From Planctomycetota bacterium (GTDB lineage Bacteria > Planctomycetota > UBA1135 > GCA-002686595): 64,000 bases of DNA. The notes under the pieces were generated by a model. The model saw only the letters and a list, made by a program, of their open reading frames with translations, was not told the origin of the DNA and did no database searches. Position numbers and translations under genes: made by a program. The DNA is taken from assembly GCA_016709875.1 (NCBI GenBank), contig JADJLZ010000006.1, positions 186,001-250,000 on the forward strand, written 5' to 3'. How positions within the stretch are numbered: position 1 is the stretch's first letter; each line of letters begins with the position of its first letter. Shown here one piece after another: positions 51,416 to 60,613 of this stretch.

Positions 51416-52791
51416 GCGGGTGCGAGCTCCGATTTGGTGGAGTCGTCGTCGAGAAGGTTGTCCTGCTCGTCGGTCTGCTCCTCGGATTCGGGCGCGCGCA
51501 GTCCAAGCACGGCGATCGGGAACAAGCCGTAGAAGAAGAGCATCAGCGGGTTGGGCCAGCCGCAGATGCCGAAGCTGGTCGTGCAACTGATCGAGGCGAG
51601 CACTCCGAAGGCGAAGACGAGCGGCCAGCCCGCGCGTTCTCCCGCGCGCGCGTGCATGCGCTTCCAGGCCGAACGCAGCACGAGCAGCAGCATGCTCACC
51701 ACCGCGACGAAGCCGGGGATGCCGGTGTAGAGCAGGGCTGCGAGGTAGGCGTTGTGCGCGTTGGTCCAGTAGCTCCCGGCGTGCCAGAAGCCGCCCTGAG
51801 CCGAGAGCGAGAGGTAGCCATTGCCGAGCAGCGGGTGTTCGGGCACGGACTCGTCCAGGAGGTGCGTCCACAGTTCCGTGCGCCCGGTCGCGGTCTGCAA
51901 GCTCTGGACGCTCTCGCCGCGCAGGAACCAGGCCTGGATCGTGCTCGAGTAGAGGACGGTGAGCACGAGGCCGCCGAAGATGCAGGCGGTGCTCCAGATC
52001 CACTGCCGGCGCGTTGAACCGAGCAGCGGCGAAAAGAGCAGGAACTCGCCCGCGGATGCACCCAGCATCGCCGTGCGCGAACGCGCGAGGATCAGCGTCG
52101 CTCCGGCGAGGAAGAGCACGACGAGCGGCAGTCCGCGTTCGCGCATCCAGCCGTACAGGCGCTCGCGCGGCTCCTTGAGCTCGTAGCTCGACCACAGGAC
52201 GAGCAGGGCTCCGATCGTGCCTAGGGATTCGGCGTTGATCAGCCGGCTGCCCATGCGCACGAGACCGTCCTGGTTGACGTGCATCGCGAGGGCCGGATCC
52301 GTGGCTGCGTAGCAGGCGAGGATCGCGATGGGCGGCACGAGCGCGAGGGCGTGAACGCGCAGCTGTGAGCGCAGCGAGAGCGAGCGCTCCGAATCGCACC
52401 ACAAGAGCGCGCCAGTCGCGACGAAGAGCGCGAGCTCCCCCAGGCGCATGAGCGGCACGAGCGGCTCGCGTGTCGCGATCAGGCCCAGCACCGCCCAGGC
52501 GACGAAGAAGAGCGCCGGAAGGAAGCGCCGTTCGCTCAGCAACCCGTAGGCGCTGCGTCTGCGCACGAGCAGGATCACGATCGGCAGCGCGGTCCCGACG
52601 CGCAGGCCCATCTTGAGCAGCACGAGGCCGGAATCAAGGTCTTCCGCGCCCTGCAGGCCTCCGTCGGTGAGGTCCAGCGTCACGAAGGGAGTGAACGCGA
52701 GATAGTAGGCGAGTTGCGCCATCGTCCGCGCGCCCGAGAGGCGCCAGGCGAGCAGTGTGAAGCCGAAGAGCAGCAGGTAGCCATCGCTCAC
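51412..52791 (-). CDS. O-antigen ligase/polymerase-like membrane protein (Wzy type)
   Basis: Codes for 459 residues, GTG start, with about eleven membrane helices. The long periplasmic loop with LLGNGYLSLSAQGGFWHAGS followed by TNAHNAYLAALLYTGIPGFV is the Wzy_C/O-antigen ligase signature (H..HN.YL....G). An earlier R.T.LGA region, ARSRTAMLGASAGEFLLF, is also typical. In a Wzx/Wzy pathway it would polymerise the repeat units in the periplasm. Its GTG overlaps the stop of the APH-like kinase gene (GTGA). A ligase role cannot be ruled out. Confidence 0.82.
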   Translation of the reverse strand: MSDGYLLLFGFTLLAWRLSGARTMAQLAYYLAFTPFVTLDLTDGGLQGAEDLDSGLVLLKMGLRVGTALPIVILLVRRRSAYGLLSERRFLPALFFVAWAVLGLIATREPLVPLMRLGELALFVATGALLWCDSERSLSLRSQLRVHALALVPPIAILACYAATDPALAMHVNQDGLVRMGSRLINAESLGTIGALLVLWSSYELKEPRERLYGWMRERGLPLVVLFLAGATLILARSRTAMLGASAGEFLLFSPLLGSTRRQWIWSTACIFGGLVLTVLYSSTIQAWFLRGESVQSLQTATGRTELWTHLLDESVPEHPLLGNGYLSLSAQGGFWHAGSYWTNAHNAYLAALLYTGIPGFVAVVSMLLLVLRSAWKRMHARAGERAGWPLVFAFGVLASISCTTSFGICGWPNPLMLFFYGLFPIAVLGLRAPESEEQTDEQDNLLDDDSTKSELAPA

Positions 52792-54056
52792 GTGCGGCCT
52801 CCCTGCGCCCGGGCGGACGCGAGTGCAGGCGCGAGCAACGCGCGGGCCAGCTCGAGGCGGGCGCGGCGCAGCCACTCGACCTGCGCGAAGGGCGAGCGCT
52901 GCTCTAGCTGCATGCGTTCGTCAGCGACCGCGATGTCGAGCACGTAGGCGGCGAGCGCGACGAAGGGCAGCGGGCCGAGGTGCTCCGCGCAGCACTCGCG
53001 CAGGTGTGCGAGCAGGAGCTCGGGCGCGCGTCGATCCACCAGCACGGCCTGCTGCAGCGCGAAGTGCAGCGCGTCGTGGCCGGGGGGTGCGCTGAGGCGC
53101 GCGTGCTCCCAGTCGAAGGCGCGCGCCTGGCTTCCCTCGACGAGCACGTTCCAGGGCGTGAAGTCGCCATGCGCGAGCGCGCAGGGCAGGCGCATTTGGC
53201 CCGCGGCGGCCAGGAGAGCACGCTCGAGCGCCGCGAAGGTCTCGAGCCATTCGGGATCGGCCCTGCCTGCCAGTTCGGCGAGCCCCGCGCGTGTCGCGCG
53301 CTGGCTCTCGATCTCGCAGAGGGGGAGCATGCGGCGCGTGCGCTCCGCCAGGGCGCCGAGGAAGTTCGCGTGTGCTCGGCCGAGGATCCCAGGCGAACGC
53401 GTGCCGCGCAGCGCGCCTTGGACCAGCATCGTGCTGGCTGTTCCGCGCTCCACGCCGAGCAGCGCGGGCACGCCGCGGATTCCCAGGGCTGCCAGGCGCA
53501 CGAGCAGCTCGGCTTCGTGTTCGACGCGCGCGCGCGCGGAATCGGTCAGTGCGATCTTGGCGAAGGCCTCGACGCGGCCGCGCCGTGTGACGAACTGCAC
53601 GATGCGCTTCTGGTCACGGCCGGGAACGCCCGAGGCCACGTTCCAGGAGATCTCGTCGGGCAGCCCGGGGAAGCGCTGGTGCAGCGCACGGCCGGGCGCG
53701 TCGGCGCGCTCGACCAGCGCGAGGCGGCGCGGCGCCAGACGGTGCAGTCCCAGGCGCGAACTCTCGCGCACGAAGCCCGTCGCCAGGCGCGAGAGCGCTC
53801 GGCCGCGCGGCAGAAGCGCTGTGCCTGCGCGGAAGACTTCGGGGTCGGTCCCATCGAGCAGCACGTGGCCGCCGCCCGTCCCGGGCAGCACGACCAGACG
53901 CCGCAGCGTGAACCCGGACGGGACGTCCCGCGGACGGCGCTCGAAAACGCCTGCGTCCGACGCGGCGAGCGTCTCCAGCGCAGGCTCGAGCAGCAGCCGA
54001 CGCGGAGCGCCGCGCAGCGGAGCGAGGAAGCGCGCGAGCTCGAGCGGATCGCTCAC
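52788..54056 (-). CDS. APH/choline-kinase-fold phosphotransferase
   Basis: Codes for 422 residues, GTG start. The C-terminal kinase lobe has ALAHGDFTPWNVLVEGSQAR (around residue 296, the Brenner HGDxxxxN motif) and AFDWEHARL in place of DFE/DxD, both seen in aminoglycoside and choline kinases. The N-terminal 150 residues are less familiar (LEPALETLAASDAGVF, GGGHVLLDGTDPEVFRAG) and may recognise a glycan or lipid. It lies between a Wzy-like gene and a nucleotidyltransferase/TMP-kinase-like gene, overlapping both. A role in phosphorylating a sugar or polymer precursor is inferred. No antibiotic resistance is implied. Confidence 0.75.
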   Translation of the reverse strand: MSDPLELARFLAPLRGAPRRLLLEPALETLAASDAGVFERRPRDVPSGFTLRRLVVLPGTGGGHVLLDGTDPEVFRAGTALLPRGRALSRLATGFVRESSRLGLHRLAPRRLALVERADAPGRALHQRFPGLPDEISWNVASGVPGRDQKRIVQFVTRRGRVEAFAKIALTDSARARVEHEAELLVRLAALGIRGVPALLGVERGTASTMLVQGALRGTRSPGILGRAHANFLGALAERTRRMLPLCEIESQRATRAGLAELAGRADPEWLETFAALERALLAAAGQMRLPCALAHGDFTPWNVLVEGSQARAFDWEHARLSAPPGHDALHFALQQAVLVDRRAPELLLAHLRECCAEHLGPLPFVALAAYVLDIAVADERMQLEQRSPFAQVEWLRRARLELARALLAPALASARAQGGRT

Positions 54057-55447
54057 GCGCGCTCCTCCTCGAAGACGCTGCGCAGCACGAGGTCGGCGGC
54101 CTCCGCGATGCTCCCGGTGGTGCGCACGAGCTGTGCGCGCGGGAGCGTGGCCGCGAGCGCCTCGTACAGCACGAGCTGGCGCGCCGATTCGGATTCGGCG
54201 AGCTCCTGCTTGCGCGCGCGCACGGTTTCGAGCGGCGCGCTGCACACGAACAGGTGATCGGGCCGCGGGACGAGGCGACACAGGCGCGCGAGGCCGGGCA
54301 GCCCGCGGCGGATGCGCGAGCGCAGCGGATCGACCTGGTAGTCGTCGATGTAGCGGTCGAAGGCGACGATCGCACAGCGCCGGCGCAGCGGGAGCACGCG
54401 CAGTGCGTAGCCGAGCACGTAGTCGGAGGCGTAGTACAGTGCGCGCAACGCCGAGCCGACGAGGCCCGAGGGCTTCGCGCGGTGCGGCTCGCTCATGTCG
54501 GCCAGCGTGTAGGTCGTGCGCCCGCCGTGCGCGAGCGCGTTGAGCTGCGGCAAGAACCCCGGCCGCATGTGGAAGAGGTGCACGCGCTCGGGGCCGAAGG
54601 CGGGCTCGAGTTGCGCCCGCACCGCCTCCAGCACGCTGCTCTTGCCGGTGCCATCGGTGCCAAGGAAAGCGAGCATGCGCCCGCGCGGCTGGAATAGCGG
54701 GCGCACGCGGATGTCGAAGGCGTAGCGCACGAAGCTGGCGAGGCCAGAGATCGGTGCGCGCAACAAGGCGCGACGCCAGAGCGCGCGCCGCAGGCTGCGC
54801 AGCGGCCAGCGGCGGGCGAAGTCGGCGTCGGCGCGCGCATCCGCGATCATGCGCGCGGAACCCAGACTCCCGAACCAGTGCGCGAGCTCCCGCTCGAGTT
54901 CTCGAGGGTGCTCTTCGAGCGCGCGCCGGAAGCTCGCGGCGTGGCGCGCCGGGATGCTTCCCGAGGAGAGCCAGGCGCCGACCGCATCGATGCAGGCGGA
55001 GAGCACCGGTTCGGGCCGCGGGAGTCCGTGCTCGCGACGCGTGCGCGCGAGCACATGGCCGGCCTCGAGGAAGGGCAGCCCGTAGCAGGCCTCGCAGCCG
55101 TGCACGTCGATGCCGAAGAACTGGTGCACGCCCGCGGCGGGGGACGCGTAGAGCAGCACCTGCTGCATGAATCCCATGCGCCGGCGTTCCCACACGCTCA
55201 CCCCATGGCGCCGCGCGAGGCGCACGGCGAGTTCGACGACCGCGCGCACGTGACGCGGCTCGGTCAAGAGGTCCAGGTCGCCGCCGGGGTGCAGGTCGGG
55301 GAAGTCGTGCTGTCCGCGCAGCACGCACCAGGGAATCGCGAGCGCGTCCAGCTCGGCCACGAAGGCGCGCAGCATCTCCGCGCGCGGGTCGCGCGACTGC
55401 GCCACTGCGCGAGGGGCTTCGCGGTCAGCGTGGAGCAGGGGACTCAT
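54053..55447 (-). CDS. Nucleotidyltransferase-like domain fused to thymidylate-kinase-like P-loop domain
   Basis: Codes for 464 residues. The N-terminal half has the nucleotidyltransferase pattern VLRG...HPGGDLDLLTEP with D57 and D59 as the metal pair. The C-terminal half opens MLAFLGTDGTGKSSVLEAVR (P-loop about residues 262-270), then IVAFDRYIDDYQVDPLRS, the DR-type substrate motif of thymidylate kinases, and FVCSAPLETVRARKQELAES. No real tmk would be expected here. Genes with this fusion occur in some exopolysaccharide loci and may phosphorylate or nucleotidylate a sugar. It starts an operon run and is followed by the APH-like kinase (GTGA overlap). Confidence 0.75.
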   Translation of the reverse strand: MSPLLHADREAPRAVAQSRDPRAEMLRAFVAELDALAIPWCVLRGQHDFPDLHPGGDLDLLTEPRHVRAVVELAVRLARRHGVSVWERRRMGFMQQVLLYASPAAGVHQFFGIDVHGCEACYGLPFLEAGHVLARTRREHGLPRPEPVLSACIDAVGAWLSSGSIPARHAASFRRALEEHPRELERELAHWFGSLGSARMIADARADADFARRWPLRSLRRALWRRALLRAPISGLASFVRYAFDIRVRPLFQPRGRMLAFLGTDGTGKSSVLEAVRAQLEPAFGPERVHLFHMRPGFLPQLNALAHGGRTTYTLADMSEPHRAKPSGLVGSALRALYYASDYVLGYALRVLPLRRRCAIVAFDRYIDDYQVDPLRSRIRRGLPGLARLCRLVPRPDHLFVCSAPLETVRARKQELAESESARQLVLYEALAATLPRAQLVRTTGSIAEAADLVLRSVFEEERA

Positions 55448-55456
55448 TCAGGGACC

Positions 55457-58342
55457 TCAGCTGGCGCGCTTGGACGCCGCTCCGCGCCGCGGAGCGCGGC
55501 TCTCTCCCGAGTGGCTGCCGTAGTACCCGCCGTAGTACGAGCCGGCGCCGGTGCGCGTGGGCTGGACGGCGTTGACGACCGCTCCGCGCACGTGCGAGCC
55601 CGCGCGCGTCAGCTTGCGAACCATCGCGGTCAGGGCATCGCGGTGCACGCCGCCGCTGCGGTAGACGAAGAGCAGCGCATCGAGCTCGCGCGCGAGGATC
55701 TCGGTGTCCGCGACCGCGAGCGCCGGCGGGAGGTCGAAGACGACCATGTCGTAGCGCTCGCGCCACTCCGCGATCAGCTCCGCGATGCGCGTGCTGCGCA
55801 GCAGGTCGGCGGGGGAATTGTGCGGCTTGCCCGCGGTCAGGAGGTCCAGGCCGGGCTGGCCGCTCGGTCGCACGCATTCGGACCAGGAGGCGCGGTCCTC
55901 GAGCACCTCGCCCAGCCCCGGGCTGAGCGGCAGCTCGAAGTAGCGCTGCACGGCGGGGATGCGCATGTCGGCGTCGACGAGCAGCACGCGCTTGTCCTGG
56001 CCGGCAAAGGCCAGCGCGAGGTTGATGTTGGTGGTCGTCTTGCCCTCGCCCGGCGCGCACGAGGTGCAGGCGAGCGTGCGCAGGCCTTTGGGGTCGCTAC
56101 CCGAGAAGCGCAGGCTCTCGCGCAACGAACGGTAGGCTTCGGCCACCGCGCCGTCGGGATCGTCACGCAGCGGCATGCACGAGGCGCGCGCGCGGCGGAT
56201 GCGCAGGCGGCCATGGCGGAAGTCGGGGATCGAGCCGAAGACCGGCAGGCCGCTCCACTCCTCGACCTCGGCCTGCGAGTGCAGCGCGCCCGAGAGCGCC
56301 TGGCGCAGGAAGACGGCCAGCAGCGCCGCGCCCAGGCCGGCCGCGCAGCACAGGAGGAAGTCGAAGAAGAGTTTCGGAGCGTGGCGCGAGGTGGGCGGGA
56401 TCGCGGGATCGATCAGGATCGCGGACGGCAGCGTGGCCGCCATGCTGAGCTGTGCCTGCTGCTCGCTGTCGAGCAGCAGCTTCACGATCTGCGCGTGCGC
56501 CTCGCGGCGGCGCAGCGGCCCCGCGACCGCGCGTTCACTCTCGGGCAGGCGCGCGAGTTCGCTCTCGAGTGCGGCGACCTGCTCGCGCAGGCCCTTTTCG
56601 TCGCCCGCGAGGCTCTCGATGCGTGCATGCAGGTTGTGCGAGATGCTGCGCGTGAGTTCGGCCAGCGCGCCGTCGATGCGCGTGCGTTCCTCCGCCGGCC
56701 AGGACTCGATCGTGGAGCGGAACGACTCGGTCAGCGCGCTCTTGTCGGTCTGCGCGAGACGCAGGCCCGCGGCGACGCTCTCGATGCGCTCGGCAATCTG
56801 CTTGCCGAGCTCCGCCTGCGCGCCGCGCAAGCGCTTCCACTCGGGGTTTTCGGGGGTCAGGTCGCCGTGCAGCGCGCTGAGCTGGTTCTCGATGCGCGCG
56901 ACCTCGCCGAGGTACTGGCCGGTGGCGGGGTCGATGCTCGCGAGTTCGGGCGATTCGGCGTAGAGGCGCGTCAGCGCGCTGGCCTCGCCCGCGCGCAGCC
57001 CCGGCAGGGCGCGCTCGATCGCCTCCAGGCTCGCCTGCGTCTGGTGGCGCTCGAGTTCGAGCTCGGAGAGCTTCTGCTGCAGCAGCGCCTTGGTCGGGCC
57101 GGCGTCGGAGAGTCCGAGTGCCTGCGACTGACTGCCGAGGCGGCCGATGGCCTCGATGTAGCTCGCGGAGATCGGGTCGGGCAGCTCGCGCGTGAGGCGC
57201 GCGAGGGCCTGCATGTCGCCCTGGTCGAGGCGTTCGAGCGCCTCGCCGAGCGCGACGCGCGCGAGCTCGAGGCGCGAGAGTTCGGTCTCGGACTCGGCCA
57301 CGCGCTTCAGGAGCGACTCGGCCGAGGCGCTGACGAGGATCACCTCGGGGTTCTTCTGTTGCAGCGCGACGACCTCGCGCTCGGCCTCCTCGAGCAGCTT
57401 CTTCTGCTCGGTGAGCTGCTCTTCGACGAAGCGGATCGTGCGCGAGGCGCGCGAACGGCCGAGCAGGATGCTGCGCAAGAGGTAGTTGTGGCACAGCGCG
57501 TTGGCGAACTCCGCCGCGCGGTCGGGATCGGAGTCGGAGACGGTCAGCCGGATCACGCCGCTGTTGCGGCTGGTCTCCGCGACGTCGAGCTTGCCCAGGC
57601 AGTCGTCCACCGTCTGCTCGATCGAGCGCCGCTCGACCTGGAAAGTCGCGCCGTCGCAGTCGCCGACGGCTTCGAGGCGCAGCTGTGCGCCCTGGTACTG
57701 GACCGTCATGCCGGGCATGTAGTCGAAATCCGCGACCGCGTCGCGCGCGATCCCGCGGCGCGAGGGGATCGCGAGACGGACGCGCTTCTCGCCCGCCCCC
57801 TCCGGGAAGCTGACCTCGATCCTGCGCGGCGCGTCGGCGCCGCCTTCGAGGTGCGCAAACAGGCGGCCGCTCGGGATGTGCGTGAATCCCAGGCTGCTGA
57901 AGAGTGTGCGCAGCGGCAGCCGCCCCTGCGACTCGACGCGCGTGCCCAGGCCGAGCTCGTGCATCGCCTCCATCTGGAACTCGTCGGCGGGCGTGGGCGT
58001 GAAGGCGCGCTCGCGCAGCACGGGAGTGCGCGGGTCGGCGACGGTCGCCTCGACCAGCGCGCGCGAGCGCAGGATCGACATCTCGCCCTCGGCCGCGGGC
58101 GCCGAGGTGAGCGCCGCGAGGTCGGAGAGCACGCCTTGGGCGTGCGACTGCTCCTCGAGCTTGAGCGTGGCGGTCGTGCGGTAGACCGGCGGTCGGGTGC
58201 TGGCCCAGAACATCCCGCCTGCGACGATCAGCAGAACGGTGGTCGCGGCGAGCACGCGGTGGCGCTCGAGGGCAGCGAGGAATTCGGCGAGATCGACGCT
58301 GTCGTCGGGGGGGGTGGAGGGGCGATTTCTGGCCATGGGCAT
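55457..58342 (-). CDS. Wzc-like chain-length determinant and bacterial tyrosine kinase
   Basis: Codes for 961 residues. An N-terminal Wzz domain starts with a helix RVLAATTVLLIVAGGMFWAS; a long periplasmic coiled-coil (about residues 280-600) follows, then the second helix LLCCAAGLGAALLAVFL and the cytoplasmic BY-kinase. Walker A is GEGKTT (near residue 765), Walker A' VLLVDADMR and Walker B MVVFDLPP. The tail has a tyrosine cluster, GSYYGGYYGSHSGES, expected for autophosphorylation. It controls polymer length and export with the Wza-like protein. Start could also be the ATG at 58336. It precedes the kinase-fusion gene on the same strand by 9 bp and is divergent from the sugar transferase. 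Confidence 0.92.
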   Translation of the reverse strand: MPMARNRPSTPPDDSVDLAEFLAALERHRVLAATTVLLIVAGGMFWASTRPPVYRTTATLKLEEQSHAQGVLSDLAALTSAPAAEGEMSILRSRALVEATVADPRTPVLRERAFTPTPADEFQMEAMHELGLGTRVESQGRLPLRTLFSSLGFTHIPSGRLFAHLEGGADAPRRIEVSFPEGAGEKRVRLAIPSRRGIARDAVADFDYMPGMTVQYQGAQLRLEAVGDCDGATFQVERRSIEQTVDDCLGKLDVAETSRNSGVIRLTVSDSDPDRAAEFANALCHNYLLRSILLGRSRASRTIRFVEEQLTEQKKLLEEAEREVVALQQKNPEVILVSASAESLLKRVAESETELSRLELARVALGEALERLDQGDMQALARLTRELPDPISASYIEAIGRLGSQSQALGLSDAGPTKALLQQKLSELELERHQTQASLEAIERALPGLRAGEASALTRLYAESPELASIDPATGQYLGEVARIENQLSALHGDLTPENPEWKRLRGAQAELGKQIAERIESVAAGLRLAQTDKSALTESFRSTIESWPAEERTRIDGALAELTRSISHNLHARIESLAGDEKGLREQVAALESELARLPESERAVAGPLRRREAHAQIVKLLLDSEQQAQLSMAATLPSAILIDPAIPPTSRHAPKLFFDFLLCCAAGLGAALLAVFLRQALSGALHSQAEVEEWSGLPVFGSIPDFRHGRLRIRRARASCMPLRDDPDGAVAEAYRSLRESLRFSGSDPKGLRTLACTSCAPGEGKTTTNINLALAFAGQDKRVLLVDADMRIPAVQRYFELPLSPGLGEVLEDRASWSECVRPSGQPGLDLLTAGKPHNSPADLLRSTRIAELIAEWRERYDMVVFDLPPALAVADTEILARELDALLFVYRSGGVHRDALTAMVRKLTRAGSHVRGAVVNAVQPTRTGAGSYYGGYYGSHSGESRAPRRGAASKRAS

Positions 58343-58551
58343 CGATTGCTGGGGGTTTTCCCTACTTCGTCGGGCCCTGGCGCGCGCCCAAGCACGCAGC
58401 GCCCGTGGGACCGCAGACTCCCAAATCTGGAAGTGCGCAGGGGTTGTCGCGCTCAAGCGGCGGGAGACGCGAGCCCGATACCCAAGAGATGACCCCCCGC
58501 GGGCGGATTTTCCTCCGCACGCGATCCCCCGGAAGGAAGCTCGCCACTCGC
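58343..58551. promoter_or_regulatory. Divergent promoter region of the polysaccharide genes
   Basis: 209 bp between the Wzc-like gene and the sugar transferase gene, so it must hold promoters in both directions. I see a small inverted repeat GCGGA/TCCGC near 58505 and no clear -35/-10 pairs. The GGAAGGAAG at 58531-58539 may serve the sugar transferase start. Confidence 0.4.
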
Positions 58552-59406
58552 ATGTCCCCCGAACTCGAGTCCCTGCTGGAAGCGCAGACCGCGCAGACGC
58601 AGCCGCGTCCGCGCGCCGTCCGCGCGTGCGGAACCGACTGGGAGCAACTCGCTCCACGTGGCTTCTACGCGCGCCACGGCCGCCGTCTGCTCGACGCGAC
58701 GCTGCTCGCCCTGTGCCTCTTCCCCGTCGGCCTGCTGATCGGCGTCGTCGGCCTGTGCAACCTCGCGTACTTCCGCGACCCGCGCAAAGTTTTCTTCGTG
58801 CAGGAGCGCGTCGGCGAGCGCGGGCGCAAATTCCGGATCTTCAAGTTCCGCACGATGCACACGCCGCGCTTCAGCGCGCACGAGTCGTGGGTGCACGGCT
58901 ACGACCGCGAGCGCGTCACGTGGCTCGGCCGGTTCCTGCGCAGCACCCACCTCGACGAGCTCCCGCAACTCTTGAACGTGCTGCGCGGCGAGATGACCTT
59001 CATCGGCCCGCGCCCGGAGATGGTCGAGATCGAGGCCTGGGCGAGCGAGCACATCGAGGGCTTCTCCAAACGCCTCGCGCTGCGGCCGGGGATCACGGGC
59101 TACGCGCAGATCACGCAGGGCTACACTGGCCACTCGATCGAGGCCTACTCGGAGAAGCTCGACCTCAACGAGCGCTACCGCGCGGGCTACTCTTTCGCGC
59201 TCGACCTGGAGATCCTCGCGCGAACCGTAGGCTGGACGCTGCGCGGTCGCGGCTGGAACTGGAAGCTGCACTCCGTGGCCTGGAAGCTGCGGTCCTCGGC
59301 GCTGCGGGCGCGCAACAAGCGGCTGCGGCGCGAGATCGGCGCGAAAGCGACGCGTCTGGCCGCGAAGCATCCGGCACCCTCGCGCATGCCGGCGCGCCTG
59401 CGCTAG
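58552..59406 (+). CDS. Initiating sugar transferase (undecaprenyl-phosphate glycosyl-1-phosphate transferase)
   Basis: Codes for 284 residues. One N-terminal hydrophobic segment (LLDATLLALCLFPVGLLIGV) leads into the catalytic PHPT domain: VFFVQERVGERGRKFRIFKF then RTMHTPRF, WLGRFLRSTHLDELPQLLNV and LRGEMTFIGPRPEMVE, then RPGITGYAQITQGYTG. These enzymes (WcaJ/EpsL type) load the first sugar phosphate onto undecaprenyl phosphate. The short form without the large N-terminal membrane domain fits this protein. Start taken at 58552, with an upstream ATG at 58489 possible. The C-terminus is extended by a basic tail of about 40 residues. Confidence 0.92.
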   Translation: MSPELESLLEAQTAQTQPRPRAVRACGTDWEQLAPRGFYARHGRRLLDATLLALCLFPVGLLIGVVGLCNLAYFRDPRKVFFVQERVGERGRKFRIFKFRTMHTPRFSAHESWVHGYDRERVTWLGRFLRSTHLDELPQLLNVLRGEMTFIGPRPEMVEIEAWASEHIEGFSKRLALRPGITGYAQITQGYTGHSIEAYSEKLDLNERYRAGYSFALDLEILARTVGWTLRGRGWNWKLHSVAWKLRSSALRARNKRLRREIGAKATRLAAKHPAPSRMPARLR

Positions 59407-59416
59407 GCTCTGGCGC

Positions 59417-60607
59417 ATGCTCACCCGCCTGCTCGCCTGCGTCTGTCTGTTCCTCGCCTCGCCGCAGGACCCCGCTCCGGCGCCCGCACCCGCACCGGCG
59501 AGTGAGCCCGAGCTCGATCCCGAACAGCAACTCGTCGCGGATCTGCAGTACGCGCTCGAAGAGGGTGAGTCGGCCGACTTCCTCGCTTGCGTCGACGTCG
59601 ACGCATTGCTCGAGAAGGCCACGGCCAAGGTCGAGGTGGACGAGCGCTTCCGCAAGGGCTTCTGCGAGGGCGCGCGCGAGTCGCTCCCGGCCGCGTTCCA
59701 CGATTCGATCCAGAACACGCTCGGCGACGACGGCAGCCTGCATTTCCTGCGCATCCGCACGCAGCGCGGGCGCAAGACGGTGCTCTTCCGCCTCCTGGCG
59801 CCCCAGACCGGTGTCAACTACCTCGAGTTCTCGATCCGCGCCGGCCCGCAGAAGCAGCTGCGCGTCGACGACTGGTACGCCTACACCTCGGGCGAGTGGG
59901 CCAGCGAGACGATGCACCACCTCTACCTGCCCTTCGCGATGCAGCAGCAGCGCGGACTGCTCGACCGGCTGCTCGGGAAGGACCAGCTGCTCGTCAAGCA
60001 CTGGGCATCGATCGCGAAGATCACCGAGTGCGCGGGCAAGGGCGAGGTCGAGCGCGGCCTGGAGATCTACCGCTCGCTGCCCGAGGAGCTGCGCCACGAC
60101 AAGGTCGTGCTGCTGCAGCGCCTGCGCCTGCTCGCAGGCCACACGGAGAACGAGGACTACCTGCACCTGCTCGAGGACCTGCGGCGCTACTGCGCGGGCG
60201 ATCCCTCCAACGAGTTGCACGCGATCGACTACCACTACATCCGCCAGGAGTGGCGCCGCGCGGCGGAGGCTGTGCGGCGGCTGCGCGACTCGCTCGACGG
60301 CGATCCGTACCTGGACTGTCTGGAGAGCACGGTGCTCGCGCTGGCCGAGGACCTCCCGGCCGCGCGCGAGGCGGCCGAGCGCTCCATCGCGGGCGAGGCG
60401 GAGCTGCTCCAGGCGCACTGGCAACTGGTCTCGATCTGCCTCGCGCAGAAGGACTTCAAGGCCGTGCTCGCGGCGCTCGAGCGCATCGACGGGATCTTCG
60501 AGCTCGAGTGGAACGACTTGACGCAGTCCGAGCAGTACAAGGACTTCGCTGCGAGCCCGCAGCACTCCGAGTGGCTCGGCTACCTCAGGGCGAAGCCGAA
60601 GAGGTAG
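59417..60607 (+). CDS. Secreted protein with TPR-like helices
   Basis: Codes for 396 residues, signal peptide MLTRLLACVCLFLASP then a proline/alanine linker. A first domain of about 130 residues is alpha/beta (DALLEKATAKVEVDERFRKG, FLRIRTQRGRKTVLFRLLAP, YLEFSIRAGPQKQLRVDDWY). From about residue 190 the protein is made of helical pairs with TPR character (LEIYRSLPEELRHDKVVLLQ, AVRRLRDSLDGDPYLDCLES, AHWQLVSICLAQKDFKAVLA). No enzyme motif. Similar two-domain proteins occur in planctomycetes, function unknown. Starts 10 bp after the sugar transferase gene. Confidence 0.65.
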   Translation: MLTRLLACVCLFLASPQDPAPAPAPAPASEPELDPEQQLVADLQYALEEGESADFLACVDVDALLEKATAKVEVDERFRKGFCEGARESLPAAFHDSIQNTLGDDGSLHFLRIRTQRGRKTVLFRLLAPQTGVNYLEFSIRAGPQKQLRVDDWYAYTSGEWASETMHHLYLPFAMQQQRGLLDRLLGKDQLLVKHWASIAKITECAGKGEVERGLEIYRSLPEELRHDKVVLLQRLRLLAGHTENEDYLHLLEDLRRYCAGDPSNELHAIDYHYIRQEWRRAAEAVRRLRDSLDGDPYLDCLESTVLALAEDLPAAREAAERSIAGEAELLQAHWQLVSICLAQKDFKAVLAALERIDGIFELEWNDLTQSEQYKDFAASPQHSEWLGYLRAKPKR

Positions 60608-60613
60608 CGCGGC

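Noticed and set aside
52788..54056. Aminoglycoside resistance gene
   Set aside because: The kinase fold is shared with many sugar and choline kinases; location in a polysaccharide operon and divergent N-terminus make resistance unlikely.
54053..55447. Housekeeping thymidylate kinase
   Set aside because: The P-loop domain is fused to a nucleotidyltransferase-like domain and is twice the normal length.
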